A stretch of 64,000 nucleotides of DNA from Marinifilum_A sediminis (GTDB taxonomy: Bacteria; Bacteroidota; Bacteroidia; Bacteroidales; Marinifilaceae). The stretch is from the NCBI GenBank assembly GCA_947496465.1, contig CANMCX010000009.1:78129-142128 (forward strand), given 5' to 3'. Positions 29,701 through 38,430 of this stretch are shown here, one piece after another. The position numbers and the translations under genes are program-made. The notes below the pieces were generated by a model. It was not told the DNA's origin, did no database searches, and was given only the letters and a program-made list of their open reading frames with translations. Position 1 is the stretch's first letter; each line of letters begins with the position of its first letter.

Positions 29701-30902
29701 CTACCTGAAGTATTCACTCCAGAAGGAAAAGCTATTGATGAATAGATCAGACCAGATCCACCACCACCACCACCACCATGAGCAGCACTTGAACCAACAT
29801 TTCCACCATCACCACCATCAACAGTTAAATTTATCTGACAAGAATTAGGTTGATAATTTTGTGTGTGAATTAGTATAACTCCTCCAGCTCCGCCGCCGCC
29901 GCCGCCATCATTCCCAGAATTGCCTACAGAATTTCCTAAAGCTGAAATTACATGGTTCGCACTGCAATTTGTAGTTAAAGTATTTACAATTAATATAATT
30001 ATACCACCACCATTACCACCATTAGTTCCAACGGAGTTATTTTGCTGACCACCACCTCCACCACCACCAAAGAATAATCTTTGACTAGTTTTATTATAAG
30101 TCATTGCATCTCCTGCTGTTCCTCCAGCATAATTAGATGAGGTACAATTCCAACCTATTCCACCTTGACCACCTTGTCCGTGGTTAGATCCTCCACCTCC
30201 ACCGGCATTGTGAGTAGATCCTCCACCTCCACCATTGGCTATAGGACCTTGACCTCTCAAATTTGATGAATAAGTAGATATTCCTTCTCCTTTTTCTCCG
30301 TAGATACTACTGTTACTTCTATAAATTGTAGTACAACCATTTCCATTGTTACTACTTCTTGCACCACCAACGAACCCTTGACCATCAACACTAATATTTG
30401 CTCCCAATGTAAGAGTATTAGCTTGCAGTATTAACACACCTCCATAGCCATTGGATTGATTCCAAGCTTGAGATGTTAAAGTTCCATTCGTAGTTACATT
30501 ATTATATTGTGGAATACTAATCAATTGAACCATTCCATTCGTAGAGTAGGAATTCACTACACTTGTAAAAGTAACAGTATTCCCACTTCTTGATTGCACA
30601 GTTGCTATTTCGTAACGACCTGCATTTCCTAAAGTGCTTACTTGTCCAAATGAAGAATTATTACCAGTATTAATGCTAGCACCTTTAGCCTGATAAATAA
30701 GTATTTTTTTCCCAGTATCAAAATCACTTAATGATGCTCCGGTTTTACCAGCAGGAGTCCCAATTGTAAATTGATTTCCTACAATATTTGTTACTCTAGC
30801 ATAACTATTCACAATACCATTTATGGTTTGTGAATAAGTCAAGTTAACAACAAGTAATAAAATTATCAAAATAAAAAGTGAGGATATCTGGCTTAACTTC
30901 AT
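26715..30902 (-). CDS. Giant Gly-rich surface protein with repeated DUF8202-like modules
   Basis: A 1395-residue secreted protein with a signal peptide (about 1-24). Residues about 150-420 are a glycine-rich low-complexity region with runs such as GGGGGSTHNAGGGGGS. Two modules of about 400 residues follow, each with a LamG-like jelly roll and the recurring IETYLAxKYGITL...SDGTVVWN signature that I associate with DUF8202. A cadherin/Ig-like segment (about 1290-1380) ends the protein at IPAPIGIFHE. Neither a type IX secretion C-terminal domain nor a gliding-motility C-terminal domain is visible, unlike most relatives, so it may be truncated. Probable role is adhesion or matrix. Confidence 0.8.
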   Translation of the reverse strand: MKLSQISSLFILIILLLVVNLTYSQTINGIVNSYARVTNIVGNQFTIGTPAGKTGASLSDFDTGKKILIYQAKGASINTGNNSSFGQVSTLGNAGRYEIATVQSRSGNTVTFTSVVNSYSTNGMVQLISIPQYNNVTTNGTLTSQAWNQSNGYGGVLILQANTLTLGANISVDGQGFVGGARSSNNGNGCTTIYRSNSSIYGEKGEGISTYSSNLRGQGPIANGGGGGSTHNAGGGGGSNHGQGGQGGIGWNCTSSNYAGGTAGDAMTYNKTSQRLFFGGGGGGGQQNNSVGTNGGNGGGIIILIVNTLTTNCSANHVISALGNSVGNSGNDGGGGGGAGGVILIHTQNYQPNSCQINLTVDGGDGGNVGSSAAHGGGGGGGSGLIYSSIAFPSGVNTSGSNGADGEDNTGGNHSGNEGTDEPIDIVIDPEVPGVNPVRGPGGHLDGLRIWFMADPNYIFPNDNLSGSIGDGQQLKSWENLAAFNNYLKIQGANTNASFENSSGDLLNYNAVVRMNNTNRNLVSDENVEAQTIVVVTKSNSTNSLAGLVGLEGDKGIRKADDSNYWGSYNNDDWNSGGNSFINGSAGYQHDREWHIVYQERGNSHTNKFYAGGYYNNRGYYGDIAEIISYDDRLSNQEQNQIETYLAIKYGITLENKNYINSDGSIVWNSASNSAYNNDIFGIGRDNISLLNQSQSKSINGDAALDIQAESTLSDRVYLIFGNDNATLTDRSTEVPSSRGERIARIWKVARSGNPGTVELSFDLASLGISSPNVNDFALLISSSEDFTSATEHVTGISLNASQDVLTFTNVSVTNNQYITLATKPKPAPGGGEANLEFWLKADAGTSTTTDGVAVTTWSDQLNGNNAVQRSGISQPIYRTNRLNFNPILDYSGSTNRVLTIPDSDELNNMTSTLEKAFSIVFTAGSDINTRQVLYEEGGTARGINTYIFNGELYIGAWNLNNDGAGSPWGYFSQKISIVANKTYLLTFNFNGTNSENGIIELVEAGDVRQTISSVGRLYAHGADIGVGGMVGDSYFEPNVNNQSGNNYFFKGHFAEISYAKEYLDTDKRNKIETYLALKYGITLDQSSAQNYMSSNGTVVWNGTDNSLFNNDITGIGLDVNTSLAQFKSKSINSTAIVTIANGTDIDNPTAISIDNSFLIWSNNGGTSTDMTGDYLGVSNNGINRIWRVSETGTIGTVSLQIPKSSVTAGVTTLFVSSDVSFPNTTATEKIALNSNGSNWEVDFDFVNRQYFTFGKLNSAPELTNIEATNIEYCNGDEVVSSSITVADDDNDMLTATITISGGFIAGEDQLIYSTVSGVTATITDQTIQLSSSSVTNMQNALITVKYRNTKNDSSRTTGNRTISFIVNDGFDASNQLARDIEVFLIPAPIGIFHE

Positions 30903-31006
30903 ACTTGCTATTGTTTATTTTTTATTAATCGGTAAATATATAAAATACCACTAATATTGTGTCCTTAATCGATTATAACTGACAGAAAAGACTAATTTTA
31001 CTACGA

Positions 31007-31048
31007 AAAAAAAGAGGACATGTTATTAATAACATGTCCTCTTTTTTT
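31007..31048. terminator. Strong palindromic terminator of the catabolic cluster
   Basis: A perfect 42-bp palindrome including AGAGGACATGTT and its complement, with seven A and seven T at the ends, 13 bp after the butyrate kinase stop. It works in either direction and closes the long minus-strand cluster. Confidence 0.93.
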
Positions 31049-31060
31049 ATTTAAAATGAT

Positions 31061-32137
31061 TTAATATTGAAGGATTTCTGTTTCATTACGAACAATCATA
31101 CTACCATAATGGCTAAGTGCTCCTAAAACTTCCGCTCCCGGATATACCGTAACAGGTGCTATTTTCTCAACCCTGATCCGAATTTCTCTAACAAACTTTT
31201 CATCCTTAGCCATTCCTCCGGTTATAATTATTGCATCAACTTTTTCATTTCCAAAAACGGGATACATTCCTCCAATGGATCTTGCAACCTGATAAGCCAT
31301 GGCTGAAAGCACATCTGCTGCCTTCTGATCACCAGCATCTCTCATTTTACAGACATCATATCCACTGTGGGTATTAAAATAAGCATATAAGCCTCCTTCT
31401 CCTGTTTGCATCTTCATCATCTCTTCCTGAGAATACTTACCTGAAAAACACATTTGAATCATTTCGCCCATTGGCAAACTACCACTTCTTATTGGTGAAA
31501 ATGGTCCATCTCCGTCATAAGCTTGATTGGAATCAACTACCTTCCCTTTCTGATGTGCACCAATACTAATACCGCCACCCAAATGAGCTATAATCAAATT
31601 CAATTCTTCATACTTTTTATATATGCTTCTTGCATATTTTCTTGCGCTTGTTTTTTGATCCAAAGCATGAAATATAGATTTCTTTCTGAACTCTGGGCGC
31701 CCGGTAATCCTAGCAATTTCTTCTAATTCATCTACTACAACCGGATCTGCTATATATGCCTCTGCACTTTCAATTTGAGCGGCAATTTTATTTGCCAATA
31801 AGCCTCCAAGATTAACAACATCGTTTCCAAATTCGCAATCGGAAAGATCATTAACCATAGATTCATTTACTTTATAAACACCAGATTTGACAGGCTTAAG
31901 CAAACCACCACGACCAATTACAACCTTAATATCTTCAAGTCTGATATCATTAGATTTCAACTCCTCTAAAATAATATTCGCCCGCCAATCATCTTGCTCA
32001 CAAAAACATTTAAAACCTTCTAATTCTTCCGGTTTGTGATTAATTTTCTTCAAAAAAACGGTTGTATTCATCCGGTAAACAGCAATTCGGGTAAATTGCA
32101 TGCGTGGATTCAAGGCTAGTATCAATTCTCTACTCAT
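31061..32137 (-). CDS. buk: Butyrate kinase
   Basis: A 358-residue acetokinase-family enzyme that interconverts butyryl phosphate plus ADP with butyrate plus ATP. Signature segments are VVIGRGGLLKPVKSGVY, LIIAHLGGGISIGAH and the IIITGGMAKD motif, and length matches bacterial butyrate kinases (about 355). Branched homologues acting on isobutyryl or isovaleryl phosphate look the same, so substrate breadth is open. It is the last gene of the acyl-CoA cluster. Its usual partner phosphotransbutyrylase is not adjacent here. Confidence 0.94.
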   Translation of the reverse strand: MSRELILALNPRMQFTRIAVYRMNTTVFLKKINHKPEELEGFKCFCEQDDWRANIILEELKSNDIRLEDIKVVIGRGGLLKPVKSGVYKVNESMVNDLSDCEFGNDVVNLGGLLANKIAAQIESAEAYIADPVVVDELEEIARITGRPEFRKKSIFHALDQKTSARKYARSIYKKYEELNLIIAHLGGGISIGAHQKGKVVDSNQAYDGDGPFSPIRSGSLPMGEMIQMCFSGKYSQEEMMKMQTGEGGLYAYFNTHSGYDVCKMRDAGDQKAADVLSAMAYQVARSIGGMYPVFGNEKVDAIIITGGMAKDEKFVREIRIRVEKIAPVTVYPGAEVLGALSHYGSMIVRNETEILQY

Positions 32138-32187
32138 AGTGCAAGTATTTTGGGTTAAACTAATAGTTATTTCACTTTTATTTTAAT

Positions 32188-33336
32188 CTATTCATTCAGA
32201 AGATATCTTGATATCACCAAGCGTTGTATCTCCGAGGTTCCTTCGCCTATTTGTAACAATCGCTGATCTCTGTAAAAACGTTCCACCGGATATTCCTTCA
32301 TCAAGCCATATCCTCCATGAATTTGTACAGCTTCATCAGCAACCTCTTTAGCTATTTCAGAGCAATACAATTTCGACATTGCAGCCTCTTTAGCAAATGG
32401 TTTCCCATTATCTTTCAACCAACAGGCTTTATACAATAGATTTCGTGCCAACTCTATCTTTGTAGCCATATCAGCCAACTTAAAAGATATGCTCTGAAAT
32501 TTTGCTATCGGTTTTCCAAATTGTTTTCTTTCTTTAGAATACTGAAGAGCCATTTCATAAGCACCTTGCGCCAATCCTAGTCCCATGGCTGCTATAGATA
32601 GACGACCAGAATCTAAGGTTTTTAACATGATTTTAGATCCCATTCCCCTTTCTCCCAGCAAACTGTCTTTTGGAATGCAGCAAGTATCAAAAAACATTTC
32701 TGCAGTATCGGAAGCTCGCCACATTAATTTGCCGTGCATGGCTTTCGACGACCAACCTGGGGTTCCCTTTTCTACAATAAAAGTGGAAAATTCCTTTTCT
32801 TCTCCATTTATAGCTGTCACAGCCTGAACCGTAACGCCAGAACACATTTCACTTGATCCATTGGTTATAAAAATTTTTGAACCATTGATCTCCCAGTTGC
32901 TACCCTTATCCTTAGCAAAGGTTTTTGATCCTCTTGAATCAGATCCTGCATCGGGTTCGGTTAAACCAAACGCCCACAATTGCTCTCCTGTGCATAAGCC
33001 AGGTAAATATTTCATTTTCTGTTCTTCGGTTCCGAACATATACAATGGACCAACTCCTAATGAATTGTGAGCGGCCAATGTAGCTGCATGTGATCCGTCA
33101 ACCCTTGCCATTTCTTCAACAGCAATTATATAAGAAAGATAATCCGTAGCCTGTCCGCCATACTTTTCAGGAATAAACATCCCAAACAAACCCATTTCAC
33201 CCATCTTTCGAGTTAAGTCTATCGAGAATTCTTCTTTCTCATCGAGCTCGTGTGCCAATGGTTTAATCTCCCGTTCAGCAAAATCGCGAACAGCTTTTCT
33301 TATGATATCATGTTCTTCGTTTAAATCGAAATTCAT
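32188..33336 (-). CDS. Acyl-CoA dehydrogenase (short/branched-chain type)
   Basis: A 382-residue FAD-dependent acyl-CoA dehydrogenase that introduces a 2,3 double bond and passes electrons to ETF. Motifs include FGLTEPDAGSDSRGS (flavin and substrate site), KMATxIELARNLLYKA-like helix residues and QIGEGTSEIQR, where the Glu is the canonical catalytic base. Classic isovaleryl-CoA dehydrogenases usually have Ala or Gly at this place and use a Glu elsewhere, so this is more likely a straight-chain or isobutyryl/2-methylbutyryl-type enzyme. It sits 50 bp upstream of buk in the cluster. Confidence 0.93.
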   Translation of the reverse strand: MNFDLNEEHDIIRKAVRDFAEREIKPLAHELDEKEEFSIDLTRKMGEMGLFGMFIPEKYGGQATDYLSYIIAVEEMARVDGSHAATLAAHNSLGVGPLYMFGTEEQKMKYLPGLCTGEQLWAFGLTEPDAGSDSRGSKTFAKDKGSNWEINGSKIFITNGSSEMCSGVTVQAVTAINGEEKEFSTFIVEKGTPGWSSKAMHGKLMWRASDTAEMFFDTCCIPKDSLLGERGMGSKIMLKTLDSGRLSIAAMGLGLAQGAYEMALQYSKERKQFGKPIAKFQSISFKLADMATKIELARNLLYKACWLKDNGKPFAKEAAMSKLYCSEIAKEVADEAVQIHGGYGLMKEYPVERFYRDQRLLQIGEGTSEIQRLVISRYLLNE

Positions 33337-33455
33337 ATGATCTAATAATCTTTAGTCAAGAGCTATCAAATATTGCTTTTCAATATTTAAATTCACTCAC
33401 TTTTAAGTTAGCAATAATCCTGAACTATCCCAATCAAATCAGCTAGTTCAAGACA

Positions 33456-35273
33456 TTATTTTTGCGCCTCAGCTTCCATTTTTGATGAAAGTAATTTTTC
33501 AGGTATCATGATTTCCTGATTCAAAAGTGCGGATGCAAATGTTTTTCCCTGAGCATCAATCATTAAAGATTTGGTACCACCTCCATCCAAAGATTCTTCT
33601 AAAAGGAAGTTAAGTGCCAACAAATTATCTATTTCAAATCGGGTAACTTTACCTTTGGTTAATCCTCCAAACATATTCTTTACCTTTTTCGCGCTTAAAT
33701 CATGCTTTAAATATTGATAAATCTCTTCAGATCTTGCCAAAACACCAACATTTACCGTATCACCCTTATCACCAGAACGTGCCAAACAAATCTCTCGCAA
33801 TGGAACTGTTATCAATCGATCATCCTCCCAGGCAGGATCAACAAAATCAGTATGTTCAGTAATGTCCATAAAGATCAATTCTTCTTCATTACCTAAAACA
33901 GAACCAATATCATGACTTTCAGTCACCACACCTTTCTCATTTAAAACATGAACTGCAGATACAATGCACTCCTTAGGAATTAATGTTGGCCAATAAGTAA
34001 TTACCTGTTGCATTCTTGCTCTGCCTCCTATTACCGCAACTCCAGGAGGTCCGCTTAAAATTAAAGGTGCAATACTCATCGAGAAATTCTTAAGTTTACT
34101 TACATCAGTATCATAAACCGATAAACGCAATAAAACCTCATTTGGATCGATATCCTCAGCCAAATGCTGATGACAGGCGTTATACCCTACAAATTCGGTG
34201 TTCTTTTTCAGATATTGAGTATTCAAGCGCTCCCAAAAAATCGTTTCAAATTCCTGTGCTTTATTCAGAACACGTCCGCCACTAATTACAATAGAACTGG
34301 TAGCTTTGTAACCATCCTCGAATGCCATAGACACTTTCAGATATGGCGTAGATGGATATCCTTTTGCACCACTTACCAAAACCTTATTGGTATCCAGCTC
34401 CTCTAATTTTAAATGCGTAAAATCCGCAACCACGTCTGGACTAATGTACTGATCCGGATTTCCCATTTCGTAAACCAATTGTTCACAAATGGTATCAATG
34501 CTAATCAGCCCACCAGTATTCTCATGCTTGTAAACCGTGAATGCGCCAGATTGATCCATTTCAACTATCGGATAACCCATATTGTCCCAGCGAGGCACTT
34601 TTTGCCAGTCGGTAAAATTACCACCTGTTGATTGCGCACCACATTCAATAATATGCCCCGCAACCAATCCTGCTGCCAGCTTATCCCAATCATTCAATTT
34701 CCATCCCAATTCATGAATCATTGGCGCCATTGTAACCGAAGTATCAGTAACACGACCAGCTAGAATTAAATCGGCACCACTTTCCAAAGCTTTCAGCAAT
34801 GGCGGTACACCCAAATACACATTTGCGCTTTGAATATTATCGATAATGGTATCAAAATCCTCACCTGAATCCATATTCTTAAAATTGGCTTGTCCAGGAT
34901 AAAACTCACCTATCCGTTCTACGATATTATCACCATCGACCACGGCAATTTTAAGGGATACACCTTTCTTTTCCAACTCTGATAAAATCTTGCGAGCGCA
35001 ACCAATAGGGTTAATTCCCCCTGCATTGGTAATCATGCGAACACCCTTAGATTTCATCAGATCTGCCACATCCACAATCTGATCGACAAAATCAGTTACA
35101 TAGCCTAGAGACTCATTCTTCAATTGCTGTTTTCGAAGAATACTCATGGTAACTTCAGCTAAAAAATCGGACGAGATGTAATCTATTTCTCCACCTTCCA
35201 ACTGTCGGCGAAGTACTCCCAGGTCATCCCCCCAGAAACCTCCGGCATTTGCAATTCTGATTTTGGTCTTCAT
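33456..35273 (-). CDS. AtuA-family (DUF1446) protein with ferredoxin-fold tail
   Basis: A 605-residue protein homologous to AtuA of acyclic terpene utilisation. The N-terminal DUF1446 domain (about 1-450) begins IRIANAGGFWGDD and includes TNAGGINPIGCARKI and ILAGRVTDTSVTMAP. The C-terminal AtuA-like domain (about 495-590) carries ICLARSGDKGDTVNVGV. The enzyme activity of the family has not been established to my knowledge, but it regularly accompanies methylcrotonyl- or geranyl-CoA carboxylase genes. Here it is directly downstream of the biotin-carboxylase subunit, which supports a step in the same branched acyl-CoA pathway. Confidence 0.9.
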   Translation of the reverse strand: MKTKIRIANAGGFWGDDLGVLRRQLEGGEIDYISSDFLAEVTMSILRKQQLKNESLGYVTDFVDQIVDVADLMKSKGVRMITNAGGINPIGCARKILSELEKKGVSLKIAVVDGDNIVERIGEFYPGQANFKNMDSGEDFDTIIDNIQSANVYLGVPPLLKALESGADLILAGRVTDTSVTMAPMIHELGWKLNDWDKLAAGLVAGHIIECGAQSTGGNFTDWQKVPRWDNMGYPIVEMDQSGAFTVYKHENTGGLISIDTICEQLVYEMGNPDQYISPDVVADFTHLKLEELDTNKVLVSGAKGYPSTPYLKVSMAFEDGYKATSSIVISGGRVLNKAQEFETIFWERLNTQYLKKNTEFVGYNACHQHLAEDIDPNEVLLRLSVYDTDVSKLKNFSMSIAPLILSGPPGVAVIGGRARMQQVITYWPTLIPKECIVSAVHVLNEKGVVTESHDIGSVLGNEEELIFMDITEHTDFVDPAWEDDRLITVPLREICLARSGDKGDTVNVGVLARSEEIYQYLKHDLSAKKVKNMFGGLTKGKVTRFEIDNLLALNFLLEESLDGGGTKSLMIDAQGKTFASALLNQEIMIPEKLLSSKMEAEAQK

Positions 35274-35310
35274 CTGTTGTGTTTTAATATTTAGTATTCC
35301 ATCTATTTCT

Positions 35311-35479
35311 CTGTATTTTCCTCCTGCATGCTGCAGGAACCTTTATTGCAACCGTATTTTTCATGCTGCAGGCTACAGCAAACATTTTACACCCTGTATT
35401 TTCCTTCCTGCAGCTTACAGGAAGCTTTTTACATACTGTATTTTTCATCATGCAGGTTACGGCAAGAAAAATACAGTAT
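35311..35479. repeat. Four imperfect 42-nt tandem repeats between atuA-like and carboxylase genes
   Basis: Units start with CTGTATTTT or CGTATTTTT at about 35311, 35353, 35394 and 35436, and contain TGCAG...CAGG hairpins. The last unit forms a 14-bp perfect inverted repeat ATACTGTATTTTTC / GAAAAATACAGTAT (35433-35446 with 35466-35479). Confidence 0.75.
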
Positions 35480-35482
35480 CAA

Positions 35483-37465
35483 CTAATGATTCACATTTAT
35501 CAGCTGAATCAACTCCATTTCATTCTTCACCTGTTCACCCTCTTCTACAAACACCTGCTCAATTTTCGCTTCGAAAGGAGCCAATATGTTGTTCTCCATT
35601 TTCATGGCTTCCACAATAATCAAAACATCACCTTTGGCAACCATTTGCCCTTCCTTTGCCTCAATTTTTACCACCTTTCCCGGCATTGGGGAAATAATTC
35701 TTCCATCATTTTGTCCAATATTTGATCCTCCCTCGCTCGCCTTTGCCTGAATCTCTGACCATCGTTCCAATTCACGAACAATTCCACGACAACTTACAAA
35801 GCTCTTTCCTTCAGAATTTTTAGAACGATAAAAGCGATAGCGAGCTCCTTCATATTCGAAGGTCATATAAACCTCGTTAAACTGAAGATTATCAATAAGG
35901 TATTCACTCTCATCTATTTTGATTCTGTAAGGATTCTCCTCTAGTATTTCTACGTCAACAGTACTTTCGTCAGTCACTCGCAATATCGTTCCATTCTGGC
36001 GCCAATAACCAATCTCTTCCCAAACCGAATTGGCTTCTTGCCTGTTCAATTCGAACAAAGCAAAGCTGATATGAAACAAAAATGCCGGAACATCTTCCTT
36101 CTCTTTCAGCATGATATCATTCAGCTCTTCGGCATGTTGCTGACAAAAATGAGTGGAGATTTTATTCTGTTTGTAAAAATCTGTATTCAGAAGGGTATGT
36201 AAATACATGATATTGTTCTTGATACCATGTATCTGATAATCGTGCAAAGCCAAATGCAAGCGCTCTATTGCCAAATCACGATTCTCATCCCAAACCACTA
36301 ATTTGGCTATCATAGGATCATAATCGGGATGGATGGTACAAGCTCCGGTTATTGCAGAATCCAATCTCAATCTTCCCTCAAATAATTTAGGGGGATTGTA
36401 AAAAGTAATCTCCCCAGGAGAAGGAATAAAATCCTTTTCGGGATCTTCGGCATAAATTCTTGCCTCAATGGCATGTCCATTTATCAAGATGTTCTCTTGT
36501 TTCAATGGCAATGTTCTACCCGAAGAAACAAGCAACTGCTGCTCTACTAGATCAATTCCAGTAATCATTTCCGTTACCGGATGTTCTACCTGAATTCGGG
36601 TATTCATCTCCAAAAAAAAGAAATTCAAATCCTCATCCACCAAGAATTCAACCGTTCCTGCATTGCTGTAATTCATTTCTTTTGCCAGAAGAACTGCTGT
36701 TTCACCCATTTTTGTCCTCAATTCGGGTGTTAATGTTGGTGATGGCGCTTCCTCAATCACTTTCTGAAACCTTCTCTGTATCGAGCACTCCCTCTCAAAT
36801 AAGTGAATCACATTTCCATGCTGATCAGCCAATACCTGAACTTCTATATGACGAGGGTTTTCTATATATCTTTCTATCAGAACAGAGCCATCGCCAAAAT
36901 AGCTGGCTGCCTCTCGAGAGGTAGATTCCAATGCTGCCTGCAATTCCTCTTTTTTGTGAACAATTCGCATTCCCTTACCACCACCACCTGCAGCAGCTTT
37001 TATCAGTATTGGGAATTGCATTTTATTACTCTCCTCTATCAGTTTAGCATGATCTCCAACCACACCTTCTAAAACAGGAACTCCAATTGATTTGGCGAAT
37101 TCCCTTGCATTAATCTTATTCCCCATTAACTCAATTGCCTCGGGTTTGGGACCAATAAAATCTATTTTAGCATTGCTACACAATTGGGAAAATCCGGCAT
37201 TTTCAGCCAAAAATCCATAACCTGGATGAATGGCATCTGCTTTTGCCTTATTGGCAATCTCTACAATTTGTTGTGCATCGAGATAGGTTGTTTGCAAATC
37301 CGATCCTTTCAAAGGATATGCCTCATCCGCTTGAATCACATGCTGAGCATCTCTATCCAAATCGGAATAGAGCGCAATGGTATGAATGCCCAAATCTTTT
37401 GCTGTGCGCATAATTCGTAGGGCAATCTCACCTCGGTTTGCTACTAATATTCTTTTGTAATACAT
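35483..37465 (-). CDS. Acyl-CoA carboxylase biotin carboxylase/BCCP subunit (methylcrotonyl-CoA type)
   Basis: A 660-residue alpha subunit of a biotin-dependent acyl-CoA carboxylase. The biotin carboxylase part (about 1-450) starts YKRILVANRGEIALRI, carries the ATP-grasp glycine loop AAAGGGGKGMR and the EMNTRIQVEHPVTE active site. A middle linker domain follows, and the C-terminal biotinyl domain has the biotinylated Lys in EAMKMEN near residue 625. Size and domain order match methylcrotonyl-CoA carboxylase alpha. Its carboxyltransferase partner is at 39086-40693, separated by a hydratase gene and a transposase. Confidence 0.95.
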   Translation of the reverse strand: MYYKRILVANRGEIALRIMRTAKDLGIHTIALYSDLDRDAQHVIQADEAYPLKGSDLQTTYLDAQQIVEIANKAKADAIHPGYGFLAENAGFSQLCSNAKIDFIGPKPEAIELMGNKINAREFAKSIGVPVLEGVVGDHAKLIEESNKMQFPILIKAAAGGGGKGMRIVHKKEELQAALESTSREAASYFGDGSVLIERYIENPRHIEVQVLADQHGNVIHLFERECSIQRRFQKVIEEAPSPTLTPELRTKMGETAVLLAKEMNYSNAGTVEFLVDEDLNFFFLEMNTRIQVEHPVTEMITGIDLVEQQLLVSSGRTLPLKQENILINGHAIEARIYAEDPEKDFIPSPGEITFYNPPKLFEGRLRLDSAITGACTIHPDYDPMIAKLVVWDENRDLAIERLHLALHDYQIHGIKNNIMYLHTLLNTDFYKQNKISTHFCQQHAEELNDIMLKEKEDVPAFLFHISFALFELNRQEANSVWEEIGYWRQNGTILRVTDESTVDVEILEENPYRIKIDESEYLIDNLQFNEVYMTFEYEGARYRFYRSKNSEGKSFVSCRGIVRELERWSEIQAKASEGGSNIGQNDGRIISPMPGKVVKIEAKEGQMVAKGDVLIIVEAMKMENNILAPFEAKIEQVFVEEGEQVKNEMELIQLINVNH

Positions 37466-37479
37466 ATTTTATTTATGTG

Positions 37480-37507
37480 GTACAAACGCACGGCAGTGCG
37501 TCTCTAC
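37480..37507. repeat. Short intergenic palindrome, copy 1
   Basis: GTAC..ACGCAC-GGCA-GTGCGT..TAC, a stem-loop between the hydratase and biotin carboxylase genes. It closely matches copy 2 at 40711-40738 in layout, loop (GGCA) and ends. Confidence 0.75.
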
Positions 37508-37512
37508 AAATA

Positions 37513-38313
37513 TTAATTATCCAATATCCAATTTGGTTTGCGTTTTTCAAGGAATGAACTCATGCCTTCCTGTCCCTCATCCGATTGACGCAAATCAGCA
37601 ATCATTTTAGCAGTATTTTCCATCGCCTCTTCATGTGTCCATTCATTCTCCACATCATAAATCAGACGTTTACAGGTTGATACCGCAACAGGACCACTAG
37701 TCTTTAATTTCGAGATTAAATCAGTCAGTTTGGCTTTCAATTTCTTATCTCCATGCGACCAATTTGCCAAGCCAGCTTCCTGTGCTTCCTTTCCATTAAA
37801 GCGCATTCCAGTCAGCATTAACTCTTTCGATTTGTATTCACCTACACGTTTCATCACGTAAGGAGAAATACAGGCAGGAACAATTCCTATTTTTACTTCA
37901 CTTAGCGAAAAAACGGTATTCTTATGAGCCAATACAAAATCACAGGCAGCCAACAATCCATTTGCACCGCCAATAGCAGCTCCATGCACCACAGCTATGG
38001 TTGGAAATTTGCATGAATACACCGCATTAAAACACATCGATAGCTTATAACTCTCCAAATAGTTTTCCTGATAAGAGTATTCTGCAACCCCTTTCATCCA
38101 GTTCAAATCTGCCCCAGCACAAAAGGATTTACCTTTACCTTGCAAAATCACAACACGTAAATTGTCATAATCCTGTTTTTCAATTTCCTCGAAGCAATCA
38201 ATGATCTCTGCAATCATGGTTTCATTGAATGCATTGTGAATATCAGGACGATTTAATGTAATCGTACCTATTTTATTATCGATGTTGAAATCTATTGTAT
38301 TGTATGTTTTCAT
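37513..38313 (-). CDS. Enoyl-CoA hydratase, probable methylglutaconyl-CoA hydratase
   Basis: A 266-residue crotonase-family protein started at ATG 38313 (MKTYNTIDF), because an upstream GTG lies inside a REP element. Motifs are GKGKSFCAGADLNWM (oxyanion hole) and AAIGGANGLLAACDFVLA. The usual second catalytic Glu region reads SEVKIGIVPACISPYV, which is the pattern of methylglutaconyl-CoA and isohexenylglutaconyl-CoA hydratases (LiuC/AtuE). It lies between the two carboxylase subunits, so it would hydrate the carboxylated product toward HMG-CoA. A terminal HMG-CoA lyase gene is not present in the window. Confidence 0.88.
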   Translation of the reverse strand: MKTYNTIDFNIDNKIGTITLNRPDIHNAFNETMIAEIIDCFEEIEKQDYDNLRVVILQGKGKSFCAGADLNWMKGVAEYSYQENYLESYKLSMCFNAVYSCKFPTIAVVHGAAIGGANGLLAACDFVLAHKNTVFSLSEVKIGIVPACISPYVMKRVGEYKSKELMLTGMRFNGKEAQEAGLANWSHGDKKLKAKLTDLISKLKTSGPVAVSTCKRLIYDVENEWTHEEAMENTAKMIADLRQSDEGQEGMSSFLEKRKPNWILDN

Positions 38314-38327
38314 TTTATTATAATTTC

Positions 38328-38430
38328 GCACCTATGGTGCTTTTATCCAAATTTTGTTTCTTTTCTACCATAATGACGTGCTGATGGCACTCAATTAAAT
38401 TCCCTTTAGCTCTTTAGGACGATATTATTC
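38328..38430 (-). repeat. REP-type hairpin array downstream of the RAYT gene
   Basis: Contains GCACC-TAT-GGTGC (38328-38340), CTACCATAAT (38365-38374), GTGC-TGATG-GCAC (38378-38390) and a CCTTTAGCTCTTTAGG segment leading into GATATTATT, which overlaps the transposase stop codon. The same elements in the same order and orientation occur on the other side of the transposase gene. Confidence 0.8.

Noticed and set aside
35263..35725. Plus-strand frames opposite the biotinyl domain and tandem repeat
   Set aside because: They are antisense shadows of the carboxylase gene and the 42-nt repeats, with low-complexity Cys/His/Leu products.
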